NCBI RefSeq assembly: GCF_002355595.1
Contig: NZ_AP017422.1
Location: 6,390,823-6,454,822, forward strand
Length of the DNA stretch: 64,000 nt
Source of the DNA: Filimonas lacunae
Lineage (GTDB): Bacteria > Bacteroidota > Bacteroidia > Chitinophagales > Chitinophagaceae
Reading direction: 5' to 3'
Shown in pieces: positions 44,907-55,700 of the stretch (its first letter is position 1; each line of letters begins with the position of its first letter). The translations under genes were made by a program, and so were the position numbers. The notes below the pieces were generated by a model, which saw only the letters and a list, made by a program, of their open reading frames with translations, searched no databases and was not told where the DNA came from.

Positions 44907-47369
44907 TTATTGCTTTCCGCCGCCAATTCCTCCGCCTGCGCCATTCACCCTTTTACTTTCTTCCTCTGCTTCTGTTTTGCGCTGGCGTGCAGCTTTTACT
45001 TGGTTATTACCAAAGCGGTACGTAAAGCTCAGTTTCAACAACCTGCTTTCCCATCCGCCGCGGGTAGCCACGTGCTGTCCGGCAAAATCGCTGGTAGCTT
45101 TCCAACGCATGGTCTGGAACACATCGCTTACCGTTAGCTTAAACGTTCCCTTTCCGGCCATCACAGTTTTCTGCGCGCCCGCATCTACACTCCACATGCT
45201 TTGGGTTTTAAACGTACCCTGCCATATAGAAGGAGAAGAGAACCAGCCACTCACTTCTGCCGTAACAGTTTTACTGATCTTATAAGTGTTTTGCCCGTAG
45301 AACAATACATTAAACACATCCAGGTCAATAGTACGACCGGTGCCGAAATCGGCTTTGTAATGCGAATAGTTATTGGTTAAACTGAAAAAGCCATTGTATT
45401 TCTTTATCTGCAAAGGCATGCTGATGCTTAAACTCACCGCATCCTGGTTGGCCAGGTTTTTCTTGGTGATAAAGCTTTTCGATTTATCAATGGTATCTAT
45501 CAGCTGGGTAAACACATTGCTGATGTGACTATAGTTTAAAGAAGTGGTCAGAAAGTATTTGTACATATGCGTTACCCCTATGCTGTTGGTATATTGTGGC
45601 ATCAGTTGCGTATTACCTTTCTGATACGTGTATTCATCCAGCTTAAACTCAAATGGGTTTAAGTCCTGGTAAGCTGGCCGGTCTATACGTCTGCTATAAT
45701 TAACCGTCCACTGACTCATCGGCTTTTTGTTAAAAGTGATGGCTGCACTGGGGAATAAATCAGTATAATGACGGTTAAAGGTAGAGTCATATCCTTCGTA
45801 ATGATCTGCTACCCATTTCTGTCCTTCTGACTTTCCTTTGGCATTGGTATTTTCTACACGCAGGCCCACCTGTATAAAAGCACCTTTTATCTGGCGGTTA
45901 TAGTTTACATAACCGGCATTAATATTCTCGGTGTATTTAAAATTATTGCTGCGCAGGGTGTCTTTGATTTTAGTGCTGGTGAATACATTAAAGCGGTCGA
46001 AGTTGTTACTACTCTCTACATATCCCACTTTGCCACCAAACGACAATTTGCCTTTTTTAAAGTTTTGTTCGTAATCGCCTTTTAATGAATACGTGTTGAT
46101 ATCCGTAGGCGCTACCATATTGTAAATAACCCTGCTTAACTCTGTGTTTCCATCAGGTGTATAATAAATGTTAGGCTGGTACTGGTCGGACTTAATGCGG
46201 TAATAGCCATAATCTGCATCCAGGTTCAGTTCATGTCCCGAAGTATCGGCATAACGGTAGTTGACGTTAGAGTTAATGTTATTGCGGGTAGAAGCAATAG
46301 TGTTATCTGCACGCAGCAGCTTTTGCGGAGTGCTGGTAGGGATATATGAAATATCCGTATGGCTGTTCATGCGTGTGTTACCATCGCTGAATGTGCCACT
46401 CACCATTACCCCCACTGTACTTTTTTTGCTGGCATAGTAATCCATTCCTGTTTTAAAGGTGTGGCTTTCTACATTGTTGGTATTGATAGTATGCTGGTTA
46501 AAAAAAGTATCCAGCTGTGTGCGTTCCAGCGACATAAAGCTTTCTTCCAGCTTTTTATTAAAGTTGTAATTGCCATACAGGTTTACCTTACCCGCACGAT
46601 GGTTTAACGCTAATGCTGCGTTGTATTTAGAATAAATGCCAATGTTATAGCCGGCGGTAACCGAACCATTGGTACCGTAGGCTTTATTCTTTTTTAAACG
46701 GATATTGATAATACCGGCGTTACCTGCTGCTTCATACTTAGCAGAAGGGTTGGTAATTAACTCAATAGATTCTATCTGTGTGCTCTGGATGCTTTTGAGG
46801 TAATCGCTCAAATCCTTTCCGGATAAGGGAGAAGGACGGCCATCAATAAACACCTGCACCCCGTTTTTGCCGCTCAGGCTCAGGTTATCATCCTTATCAA
46901 CCGAAACACCGGGCGACTTACGCAGCAGTTCCAATGCATCGTTGCCTACCGCGTTAATGCTGTTTTCTACGTTCACCACCATTTTATCGGCCTTTACTTC
47001 TATCACAGGCTTGCGGGCTGCCGTAACAGTAACCCCTTGTAAAGCTTCGGCAGAAAGTTTAGCAATAGACAAAGCAGGCAGGTTAACGGTAGCCTTTTCT
47101 ACATCAAATGCGGCGGAATACTGTGGCTGATAGCCTACATAAGAAGCGCTTACCAGGTATTTGCCTTTGGTTACTGCCGGAAACACAAAAGCCCCTGCTT
47201 TATCGGTGGTTCCTAATTTTATAATAGACGAGTCTTTTGCCTTTAATAATGAAACAGTTGCGTTAGCAATTATTTTTCCATCGGCATCTTTTACCAGCCC
47301 CTTCACATCCTGGGCCTGCAAGTAGCTGGTTAGTAAAGTAGCGATAACCAGGTGTACAATTTTTCTCAT
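44907..47369 (-). CDS. Outer membrane beta-barrel receptor (TonB-dependent receptor-like, OMP_b-brl_3 type)
   Basis: An 820-aa outer-membrane protein. Signal peptide (MRKIVHLVIATLLTSYLQAQ), a carboxypeptidase-regulatory-like domain at about residues 21-105 (DVKGLVKDADGKIIANATVS), and a plug at about 120-225 with AVGNDALELLRKSPGVSVDKDDNLSLSGKNGVQVFIDG. A large barrel follows, rich in WxVNYSR and similar strands (IDRPAYQDLNPF). It ends in an unusual Lys/Arg/Glu then Gly tail (EEESKRVNGAGGGIGGGKQ) instead of the normal aromatic C-terminal residue. No SusD neighbour. Ligand unknown. Confidence 0.85.
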   Translation of the reverse strand: MRKIVHLVIATLLTSYLQAQDVKGLVKDADGKIIANATVSLLKAKDSSIIKLGTTDKAGAFVFPAVTKGKYLVSASYVGYQPQYSAAFDVEKATVNLPALSIAKLSAEALQGVTVTAARKPVIEVKADKMVVNVENSINAVGNDALELLRKSPGVSVDKDDNLSLSGKNGVQVFIDGRPSPLSGKDLSDYLKSIQSTQIESIELITNPSAKYEAAGNAGIINIRLKKNKAYGTNGSVTAGYNIGIYSKYNAALALNHRAGKVNLYGNYNFNKKLEESFMSLERTQLDTFFNQHTINTNNVESHTFKTGMDYYASKKSTVGVMVSGTFSDGNTRMNSHTDISYIPTSTPQKLLRADNTIASTRNNINSNVNYRYADTSGHELNLDADYGYYRIKSDQYQPNIYYTPDGNTELSRVIYNMVAPTDINTYSLKGDYEQNFKKGKLSFGGKVGYVESSNNFDRFNVFTSTKIKDTLRSNNFKYTENINAGYVNYNRQIKGAFIQVGLRVENTNAKGKSEGQKWVADHYEGYDSTFNRHYTDLFPSAAITFNKKPMSQWTVNYSRRIDRPAYQDLNPFEFKLDEYTYQKGNTQLMPQYTNSIGVTHMYKYFLTTSLNYSHISNVFTQLIDTIDKSKSFITKKNLANQDAVSLSISMPLQIKKYNGFFSLTNNYSHYKADFGTGRTIDLDVFNVLFYGQNTYKISKTVTAEVSGWFSSPSIWQGTFKTQSMWSVDAGAQKTVMAGKGTFKLTVSDVFQTMRWKATSDFAGQHVATRGGWESRLLKLSFTYRFGNNQVKAARQRKTEAEEESKRVNGAGGGIGGGKQ

Positions 47370-47483
47370 GATCGTTCTTTTAATACGTGGTATTGGTATG
47401 CAAAATTGTTATTTCATTACAAGGTGCAGCGCCGATGTTACACCAACGGTGCTATTCAAAACATGAATGGTAAAGCGCTCTGT

Positions 47484-47514
47484 TTGGCTGTTTGCGTGCT
47501 TTGTAGTATCTTTC
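47484..47514 (+). promoter_or_regulatory. Candidate promoter of the gene at 47651
   Basis: TTG at 47484-47486, 20-nt spacer, and TATCTTTC at 47507-47514 (one mismatch to TAnnTTTG). It would give a leader of about 130 nt. It lies in the 281-bp divergent gap after the outer-membrane receptor start. Confidence 0.4.
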
Positions 47515-47650
47515 GCGCGCTTGATTATGAGGCACAGGGAATTGTAGAAAGCCGGTTGCCGCCATGAGTCATTAACCTAAACTGATCTTAGAAACCATGC
47601 TACCAGCCCATGCTATTGTGCTATGGCGGGCCCTTAAAATAAATACAGTC

Positions 47651-48538
47651 ATGCGCATATCTATGTTATTAATATGCTTGTGCTGTGTAATGCTATCTTA
47701 TGCTCAAACACCAGCAGACTCTTCTCAAAACCGGCCCGACACCAGCAAGCTGCCGGTAGATACCGTTAAAAAGCAGACTGATACCGTAAAAGCTCCTATA
47801 GCAGACACCACAAAGCCTATAACAGACTCTACACAAAACATTCCGGTGATAAAACCACCGGCCAATACAACAGACTCCCTCAACGCGAACACAAATGCCG
47901 ATAGCACTGCCAACGATGCTGCTATGGGTAATGCACCGCCTGCCCCTGTATCGGAAGAGCCTCAGGAAGAGGGCATAGGCAAACTGGAAGACTGCGAAAT
48001 TCCGTTTACCATGGCGTACCAGATCAAGAACATGACCTATAAAGAGCTGGATTCGTTGCGGATAGAGTTTCAGAAAATTGTGAAAGAGGAGGAGGAAGAA
48101 AAGATCATCACCATTAAAATGCGCTATACCAATGAGCATATTATAGGGTATATGACGCAGGCGCCTATTCATCATTCCAATAAGTATATTGTCATCAATC
48201 TCCCTATCAATGTTAAAATAGGTTGGTGTTGCGTGCCCGACTCCACGCACCCATCGCAGCATTGTGCCACTACCCGTGCTGAGTTAATTGGCATAGACAC
48301 CACCGAACATTGTAAAAGATGGAAGCAGCAGGACGATGGCACGGATATGCTGGATCAACTGGTGGCTAATAAGCGTAAAATTGACCTGAGCAAATACAAG
48401 AAAAAACGAAAATTCAATCCTCTTGCCTTTTTAAATGTTTTCAAACGTAAAAAGAAGAAGGAAATGATTGGCATCCCCATGGATAAAACCCTTCCCGAAA
48501 TCCTTAAATCAGGCGAAAAATCACCTGGTTCTTCTTAA
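47651..48538 (+). CDS. Secreted protein with Thr/Pro/Asp-rich linker, unknown function
   Basis: A 295-aa protein. I set the start at 47651, where MRISMLLICLCCVMLSYAQ gives a good signal peptide. Residues about 20-100 are a low-complexity linker with a repeating pattern of DTVKKQTDTVK and DTTKPITDSTQ. The folded part (about 105-250) contains EIPFTMAYQIKNMTYKELDSLR and a Cys-containing section GWCCVPDSTHPSQHC, then EHCKRWKQQ. A C-terminal basic tail (KKKRKFNPLAF, then KRKKKKEM) follows. Not recognised. Five cysteines in the mature domain may form disulfides in the periplasm. Confidence 0.65.
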   Translation: MRISMLLICLCCVMLSYAQTPADSSQNRPDTSKLPVDTVKKQTDTVKAPIADTTKPITDSTQNIPVIKPPANTTDSLNANTNADSTANDAAMGNAPPAPVSEEPQEEGIGKLEDCEIPFTMAYQIKNMTYKELDSLRIEFQKIVKEEEEEKIITIKMRYTNEHIIGYMTQAPIHHSNKYIVINLPINVKIGWCCVPDSTHPSQHCATTRAELIGIDTTEHCKRWKQQDDGTDMLDQLVANKRKIDLSKYKKKRKFNPLAFLNVFKRKKKKEMIGIPMDKTLPEILKSGEKSPGSS

Positions 48539-48599
48539 TTTCACGTGTACACCTTGATTGCTGGCCAACTATTTGTGTGGTATCCAACTTTGTAGACGT

Positions 48600-51257
48600 A
48601 TGAGTGCAGAACAACAACGACTTAAGGCTAATGCAGGCAAGAAAATAGCGCTGGAGCAATGGGGACCTTATTTATCCGACAGGCAATGGGGAACCGTGCG
48701 GGAAGATTACAGTGAAAACGGCGATGCATGGAACTACTTTCCTTTCAGCCATTCTCACAGCCGGGCCTACAGATGGGGCGAAGACGGCATTGGCGGTATC
48801 TCTGATTTTTTCCAGAACCTCTGTTTCAGTGTTGCCCTTTGGAATGGTAAAGATCCCATTTTAAAAGAGCGTCTTTTTGGGTTGGGCAACTATGAAGGCA
48901 ACCATGGTGAAGATGTAAAAGAGCTTTACTACTACCTCGACAACCTGCCTTCGCACTACTATATGCAAATGCTGTATAAGTATCCACAGCAGGCATTCCC
49001 TTACGACGAATTACTGGAGAAAAACCGGAGCCGTACCAAGCTGGAAACAGAATACGAACTGCTGGACACCGGCGCTTTCAAAGACAATAAATACTTTGAT
49101 GTGTATATCACCTATGCCAAGCATAACAAACGTGATATAGCCATTAAGATAGAAGTGGTGAACCGGGGCAAAACAGAAGCCCCCATTACCGTAATACCCA
49201 CCTTGTGGTTTTACAACCGCTGGCAATATGGCGGAGTAGATAAGAAGCCACAGATATCGCGGGTAAATGATTATACGGTAAAGGCTAAGCACGAAAGGCT
49301 GGGCAACTATTACCTGTATTTTCAAAAGCCAGAGGTGCAGCTGTTCACCGAAAACGAAACCAATAACGAAAAGCTATTTAAAAAGCCCAACGTTACGCCT
49401 TATGTAAAAGACGCTTTTCATGACGCGATTATACATAAGAAGAATGTAGACAGCCTGAAAAAACTGGATAAGGGCACCAAATTTGCGCCCGTGTATTCAG
49501 ATAAGATAAAACCAGGCGGCAGCAAAACTTATTACCTGCGCTTATCAGAATCATTGACTGACGATCCGTTCGGTCATCACCAGGAACATATTTTTGAACA
49601 GCGCAAGGCAGAAGCAGATGAGTTTTACAAAGCTATACTGCCTAAAAACATTTCAGCTGAATTGCGCACCGTACAGCGCCAGGCACTGGCCGGTTTGCTA
49701 TGGAGTAAGCAGTACTACCATTTTGATATAGAACGCTGGTTATCACAGCCGGATGGCATTAGTCCCAACCAGGAACGCCAAACGGGTCGCAACCACGACT
49801 GGCAGCATTTAAAAAACCAGGATATTATTGCCATGCCCGACAAATGGGAGTATCCCTGGTACGCCGCCTGGGATCTGGCTTTCCATTGCATTCCAATGGC
49901 CATGGTTGATCCTGTATTTGCCAAGCACCAGTTGGTATTGATTATGCGGGAATGGTACATGAAACCAGATGGTCAGCTTCCCGCTTACGAATGGAACTTT
50001 AGCGATGTAAACCCGCCCGTGCATGCCTGGGCCGCTTTACAGGTGTATCATATTGAAAAGAAACAAACCGGCAAAGGAGATATCCCTTTCCTGAAACGTA
50101 TTTTCCAGAAGCTGCTCATCAATTTTACGTGGTGGATTAACCGTAAAGACCCTAATGGCAATAACATCTTCGAAGGAGGATTCCTGGGGCTGGATAATAT
50201 AGGCGTGTTTAACCGCAGCATACAGCTTCACGGAAAGATGGCGTTGGAGCAGGCTGACGGCACCAGCTGGATGGGTATGTATGCCCTGAACCTGATGGAT
50301 ATGGCTATTGAAATAGCCATGCACGACATTTCGTTTGAAGACACCGCCACCAAATTTTTCGAGCACTTTGTGTTAATAGCCGAAGCCCTTAACGAGCTGG
50401 GCATGTGGGATAATGAGGATAAGTTTTTCTACGACATGCTGGTTACGCCTGGTGCGCAGCCACTGCGTTTAAAAATACAATCTATTGTAGGGCTTACCCC
50501 TTTGTTTGCCGTATCGGTAATTGAAAGAAACGTACTGCGCCGGCTGGATGATTTTACCAAACGCATTACCTGGTTTGAAAACTACCGGTTAAGGAACAAT
50601 AAGTTCTGGCCCAATGAAGAGCGAACCGGTGGCGAGAAAATATTGCTATCCTTAATTCCTAAAGAAAAACTGGTAGCCTTATTACAACGCTTGTTGAATG
50701 AAACAGAATTTTTATCCACAGGCGGCATCAGGGCTTTATCCAAGTACCACGAAAAACATCCTTATACTGTTACTATTGACGAAACAGAGTATTCTATTCA
50801 ATACGATCCGGGCGACTCTACTTCTAACTTCTTTGGTGGCAACAGTAACTGGCGCGGCCCTGTGTGGATGCCTATTAATTACCTGATTATTGAAGCCATT
50901 AAAAAGTTTGGCGACTTTTATGAAGAGGGTTTAACGATGGAATATCCTACCGGTTCAGGCAAAATGATGACGCTAAAAGAGATAGCCGATGAGTTGACGC
51001 AGCGGGTAATTAGCTTATTTGAAAAAGATGTAGAAGGCAAGCGGAAATTACACGGTGAGTATAACTGGTTTTATCAACAGGCAGGCAATGAGCATCTTAT
51101 TCTTTTTTATGAATATTTTCATGGCGATACCGGCAGTGGCTTAGGAGCCAGCCACCAGACAGGCTGGACCGCATTAGTAGCAGAACTTTTGAACGAAACA
51201 GCCGAACAGCACAAAGAGGTGCCTACTGTTATTGATAATCCGGCCAGGCCTAAATAA
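48600..51257 (+). CDS. GH63-like glucosidase (MGH1-type (alpha/alpha)6 domain)
   Basis: An 885-aa cytoplasmic-looking enzyme (no signal peptide; start at 48600, MSAEQQRLKANAGKK). The first third is a beta-rich domain with EDYSENGDAWNYFPFSHSHSRAYRWGEDG. The catalytic (alpha/alpha)6-barrel part contains YPWYAAWDLAFHCIPMAMVDP (about 420-440), WNFSDVNPPVHAW, DNIGVFNRS (about 545), GTSWMGMYALNLMDMAIE and WRGPVWMPINYLIIEA (about 760-775). These blocks match the glucosidase/GH63 group that trims alpha-glucosides or mannosylglycerate. The exact substrate is not decidable. The fpg/nei gene follows 41 bp later. Confidence 0.82.
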   Translation: MSAEQQRLKANAGKKIALEQWGPYLSDRQWGTVREDYSENGDAWNYFPFSHSHSRAYRWGEDGIGGISDFFQNLCFSVALWNGKDPILKERLFGLGNYEGNHGEDVKELYYYLDNLPSHYYMQMLYKYPQQAFPYDELLEKNRSRTKLETEYELLDTGAFKDNKYFDVYITYAKHNKRDIAIKIEVVNRGKTEAPITVIPTLWFYNRWQYGGVDKKPQISRVNDYTVKAKHERLGNYYLYFQKPEVQLFTENETNNEKLFKKPNVTPYVKDAFHDAIIHKKNVDSLKKLDKGTKFAPVYSDKIKPGGSKTYYLRLSESLTDDPFGHHQEHIFEQRKAEADEFYKAILPKNISAELRTVQRQALAGLLWSKQYYHFDIERWLSQPDGISPNQERQTGRNHDWQHLKNQDIIAMPDKWEYPWYAAWDLAFHCIPMAMVDPVFAKHQLVLIMREWYMKPDGQLPAYEWNFSDVNPPVHAWAALQVYHIEKKQTGKGDIPFLKRIFQKLLINFTWWINRKDPNGNNIFEGGFLGLDNIGVFNRSIQLHGKMALEQADGTSWMGMYALNLMDMAIEIAMHDISFEDTATKFFEHFVLIAEALNELGMWDNEDKFFYDMLVTPGAQPLRLKIQSIVGLTPLFAVSVIERNVLRRLDDFTKRITWFENYRLRNNKFWPNEERTGGEKILLSLIPKEKLVALLQRLLNETEFLSTGGIRALSKYHEKHPYTVTIDETEYSIQYDPGDSTSNFFGGNSNWRGPVWMPINYLIIEAIKKFGDFYEEGLTMEYPTGSGKMMTLKEIADELTQRVISLFEKDVEGKRKLHGEYNWFYQQAGNEHLILFYEYFHGDTGSGLGASHQTGWTALVAELLNETAEQHKEVPTVIDNPARPK

Positions 51258-51298
51258 TTTTCATGGCGTGCATTTTGCCGTTGATACGGTAAAATGCT

Positions 51299-52027
51299 AT
51301 GCCTGAAGGACCATCGCTTGTTATTTCAAAAGAAGCTTTACAACCATTTAAAGGTAAAAAAGTAATTCGCTGCACTACTACAGCGAATATTGATGCCCAC
51401 TTGTTTATTCATAAAAAGGTGGTTGATATTACAACATGGGGCAAACACCTACTCATCTGTTTTCCACACCAAACCATACGCATTCACTTTTTATTGTTTG
51501 GCAGCTATCTTATTAACGATACACGCGCTATTACTCCACGCCTTCACATCAGCTTTTCTAATGGGTTTGTAAACTTCTATACCTCTTCTATCCAATTGAT
51601 TGAACAACCTTTAGATGACATCTATGATTGGAGTGCAGATGTAATGAATGAGCAATGGAACGAAAAAGCAGCCCGCAAAAAACTGCGGGAAGCGGCCAAC
51701 CGTGAAATTGGCGACGTATTGCTGGACCAGCAGATTTTTGCAGGCGTTGGCAACATCATTAAAAATGAAGTATTGTTTAGAATAAGAGTACACCCCGAAA
51801 GCATAACGGGCAACATTCCACCAGCCAAAATAAAAGCACTGCTAAAAGAAGCTGTGACCTATAGCTTTGAATTTTTGCAATGGAAAAAAGAAGACGTGTT
51901 AAAAAAGCACTGGCTGGCGCATACAAAAAAAACATGTCCACGATGCCATATCCCCTTTATCAAAAAGTATACGGGTAAAGCTAAAAGAAGAAGCTTTTTT
52001 TGTACAAACTGCCAGCTGCTTTATTAA
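51299..52027 (+). CDS. DNA-formamidopyrimidine glycosylase/endonuclease VIII family protein (Fpg/Nei)
   Basis: Base-excision repair enzyme that removes oxidised bases and nicks the strand. After loss of Met1 the N-terminus is PEGPS, giving the Pro nucleophile and Glu that define the family (the third residue Glu and following Gly-Pro are typical of Nei). The helix-two-turn-helix region is IGDVLLDQQIFAGVGNIIKNEVL (about 137-159). The C-terminal zinc finger is CPRC-x21-CTNC (about 216-240). At 242 aa it is slightly short. I leave the symbol blank because Fpg and Nei cannot be separated with certainty. Confidence 0.88.
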   Translation: MPEGPSLVISKEALQPFKGKKVIRCTTTANIDAHLFIHKKVVDITTWGKHLLICFPHQTIRIHFLLFGSYLINDTRAITPRLHISFSNGFVNFYTSSIQLIEQPLDDIYDWSADVMNEQWNEKAARKKLREAANREIGDVLLDQQIFAGVGNIIKNEVLFRIRVHPESITGNIPPAKIKALLKEAVTYSFEFLQWKKEDVLKKHWLAHTKKTCPRCHIPFIKKYTGKAKRRSFFCTNCQLLY

Positions 52028-52153
52028 AGCAACATCATGATATCAGGGAATTTTCTTCCCAATATGCCACAGCCACGATAGTTTTTTATGATAAGGCATA
52101 AGTTTTTTACAAAGTCGTTGTTAGCCTGATTTTTTTATTTAAAAGCTTACACT

Positions 52154-52708
52154 ATGGCAACACTAACAGGTAAAAAAGTAGCCATCATTACCGAAAATGG
52201 CTTTGAAGAAGTAGAGTTAACCAGTCCTAAAAAAGCGCTGGAAGATGCAGGTGCGGAAGTAAAAATCGTATCGTTGCAAAAAGGCAAAGTAAGGGCATGG
52301 AACCACGATCACTGGTCGATAGAAATACCGGTTGATGTAGTACTGAATGAAGCCAGACCAGAAGACTTTGATGCACTGCTGGTGCCAGGCGGCGTATTAA
52401 ACCCCGATCAGATGCGGGCCCACCAGGAATATGTGGAGTTTGCCAAACATTTTCTCACAGAAGGCAAACCATTAGCAGCTATTTGCCATGGACCTCAGTT
52501 ACTCATTGAAACAGGTTTGCTGGAAGGCCGGAACATGACTTCCTATCCTTCTGTTAAAACAGATCTTATTAATGCCGGGGCAAAATGGGCAGATAAGGAA
52601 GTGGTTGCCGATAATGGTTTGGTTACCAGCAGAAGCCCTAAAGATTTACCGGCATTCAACAACAAAGTGATTGAGGAAATAAAAGAAGGGGTGCATACGC
52701 ATGCTTAA
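52154..52708 (+). CDS. DJ-1/PfpI family protein (type 1 glutamine amidotransferase-like)
   Basis: A 184-aa flavodoxin-like protein. The nucleophile-elbow cysteine is in PLAAICHGPQLLIETGLL (about residues 111-128); GFEEVELTSPKKALEDAGAEV at the start and DALLVPGGVLNPDQMR (about 75-90) are family markers. Members act as chaperones, deglycases or stress hydrolases; the activity of this one is unknown. It stands alone after fpg/nei and ends at a bidirectional terminator. Confidence 0.88.
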   Translation: MATLTGKKVAIITENGFEEVELTSPKKALEDAGAEVKIVSLQKGKVRAWNHDHWSIEIPVDVVLNEARPEDFDALLVPGGVLNPDQMRAHQEYVEFAKHFLTEGKPLAAICHGPQLLIETGLLEGRNMTSYPSVKTDLINAGAKWADKEVVADNGLVTSRSPKDLPAFNNKVIEEIKEGVHTHA

Positions 52709-52730
52709 TACGTTTCTACAACACTTTTAT

Positions 52731-52760
52731 AAAGGAAGCCAGTAATAACCGGCTTCCTTT
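52731..52760. terminator. Bidirectional terminator between pfpI-like and icmF genes
   Basis: A perfect 10-bp inverted repeat AAAGGAAGCC / GGCTTCCTTT with a 10-nt loop, flanked by T- and A-rich sequence, lies between convergent stops. Confidence 0.85.
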
Positions 52761-52764
52761 ATCA

Positions 52765-55700
52765 TTACATATTTCTACGATACTGCCCACCAACTTCATA
52801 CAAGGCATGTGTTATCTGCCCCAGGCTGCAATATTTTACCGTTTCCATTAATTCATCAAAGAGATTACCATTTTCTATCGCTACCTCTTTTAATCGTTCC
52901 AGTTTTTCTGTTGCCTTATCAGTGTTACGTTGATGAAAGTCGTGCAGGTTATCAATCTGCTGGTCTTTTTCTTCTTTACTGCTTCTGATCACTTCATTAG
53001 GAACGGTAGTAGGGCTCCCCTTTTTGTTCAGGAAAGTGTTCACTCCTACAATAGGCAACTCGCCACTGTGTTTCAGGCTTTCGTAATAAAGGCTTTCTTC
53101 CTGTATCTTGTTTCGCTGATACATTCTTTCCATAGCCCCCAGCACACCTCCCCTTTCTGTAATGCGGTCAAACTCTGTTAATACAGCTTCTTCTACCAGG
53201 TCGGTTAATTCCTCTATTAAGAAAGAACCCTGCATCACATTTTCTGTTTTTACCGTGCCTAACTCACGGTTAATAATCAACTGAATGGCCATAGCACGGC
53301 GCACGCTTTCTTCGGTAGGCGTGGTAATAGCCTCATCATAAGCATTGGTATGTAAGCTATTGCAGTTGTCATAAATAGCATATAGCGCCTGTAGTGTAGT
53401 GCGAATATCATTAAAATCAATCTCCTGTGCATGCAGGCTGCGGCCGCTGGTTTGAATATGATATTTTAATTTCTGTGAACGCTCGTTACCATTATACCTG
53501 TACTTCATGGCTTTGGCCCATATGCGCCTGGCCACCCTGCCAATAACACTATACTCCGCATCCATTCCATTACTGAAAAAGAAACTCAGGTTGGGTGCAA
53601 AATCATCGATATTCATCCCTCTGTTCAGATAATACTCTACATAAGTAAAGCCATTGGATAATGTAAACGCCAGCTGTGTAATAGGATTAGCGCCTGCTTC
53701 TGCAATATGGTAACCACTGATAGAGACGCTATAAAAATTACGCACCTTTTGCGCTATAAAATATTGTTGCACATCCCCCATCAGCTTTAAAGCAAACTCA
53801 GTACTGAATATGCAGGTATTTTGCGCCTGGTCTTCTTTTAATATATCAGCCTGTACGGTACCCCTTACCTGTTGCAAAGCATTTGTTTTAATACTTGCAT
53901 AGACATCTGCGGGTAACACTTCGTCTCCCGACATGCCCAATAGCCTTAGCCCCAAACCGCTGTTCCCTTCCGGCAAACCGCTTTGTTCATCATTTGTATA
54001 CCCTGCATATGCCGGCACTGCAACTGTTGCATATTTATTGCTACGCACAATAGCAACAGCATCCCACAACTGGTGTTCGGTAATATATTTTTCGCAGGCC
54101 TGATCAATGGCCGCATTCATAAAAAAGGCAAGAACAATAGGCGCTGGCCCGTTAATGGTCATGCTTACCGATGTAGCTGCATCGCACAAATCAAAGCCGC
54201 TGTATAATTTCTTCGCATCATCAACCGTTGCAATACTTACTCCGCTATTGCCTATTTTACCATAGATATCCGGACGCACGGCAGGATCTTCACCATACAA
54301 CGTAACACTATCAAAAGCGGTAGACAACCTTTTAGCAGGCTGACCATGTGATACATAATGAAAACGTTTATTGGTTTTTTCAGGCGTTCCTTCCCCGGCA
54401 AACATACGGGTAGGGTCCTCCCCTGTTCTTCGCAATTCAAATACACCAGAGGTATAAGGAAACAGTCCGGGCACATTTTCCAGCAGTTGCCAGCGCAGGA
54501 TATCTCCCCAGTCGTTATACCTGGGCAGCACCAGTTTGGGTATGCGTGTGCCACTTAAAGAGGTGGTTGTTAAAGGCTGTTTAATCACTTTATCCCGCAC
54601 CTGGTATTCAAAATAATCTGCGGCATATTTCTTTACCAATGCAGGCCAGCCTTCTATCAATTCGCGGCAGGTGCTATCCAGTTTTCTTTCTGTTTCCTGT
54701 ATAAGTGCATCCACATTGGCAGCTTCCTTATCCGCAGCCGCCAAAGCAACCGCAGTGCCCTTTAGCTGATACAGCCGGGTGGCAATAGCACATTGTTCTT
54801 TTGTCCATTGATCGTAGTTGCGGCATGTATCCGAAATTTCACTTAAATAACGTGTTCGTTTAGGAGGTATGATGGCTTCTGAAAACACTTTCTTACCAGC
54901 ATCTTCCATTGTATAAGCGCCAAAATCAATGGCAGTTTTTTCCTGTATCTTTTGCAAAAGCAACGCAAACAAATGATTTACGCCTTCATCGTTAAATTTA
55001 TTGGCAATAGTACCAGCCACTGGTAACTCTTCGTCCTTTGCCATCCATAGCTGGTGGTTGCGTTTATACTGCCTGCGCACATCCGACAAGGCATCCAATG
55101 CCCCTGCCTTATCAAACTTGTTGATAGCGATAACATCAGCATAATCCAGCATGTTTATTTTCTCCAGCTGCGAAGGCGCGCCATATTCCGGCGTCATCAC
55201 ATACAAGCTAACATCGCAGTAGTCCAGTATAGAAGCATCGCTTTGCCCCACACCTGCACTTTCCAGGACAATAAGATGATACCCTGCTTTTTTGCAAATG
55301 GCAATAGCTTCTTTCACATAAGCACTTAGTGCCGTATCTGCATCACGTGTGGCCAATGAACGCATATAACAACGGGGTGAGCTGATGCTATTCATGCGTA
55401 TACGGTCGCCCAGCAAGGCGCCCCCTGATTTCTTTTTGGAAGGATCTACTGATATAACCGCTATGGTTTTATCGGAATAAGTGCGTAAAAAACGCCTTAC
55501 TATTTCATCGGTCACCGACGATTTACCGGCGCCACCTGTTCCGGTAATACCCAGTACTGCGCTGGTAGCATTCACCACTGCACCTGCCGGTATAGTAATG
55601 GCGTCCCAGTTAACCGGTTCCTTATGCTCGGCCCGGGTAATAGCACGGGCAATACGGCGAATATCCCTTACTTCATCCAGTGGCAGTTTGCCATTCCACC

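Noticed and set aside
47352-47567. Small plus-strand frame in the divergent gap before the secreted protein
   Set aside because: No conserved pattern, it overlaps the receptor start, and it lies over the candidate promoter.
47693-48262. Minus-strand frame of 189 codons opposite the secreted protein gene
   Set aside because: It overlaps a gene with a clear signal peptide on the plus strand and has no domain of its own.
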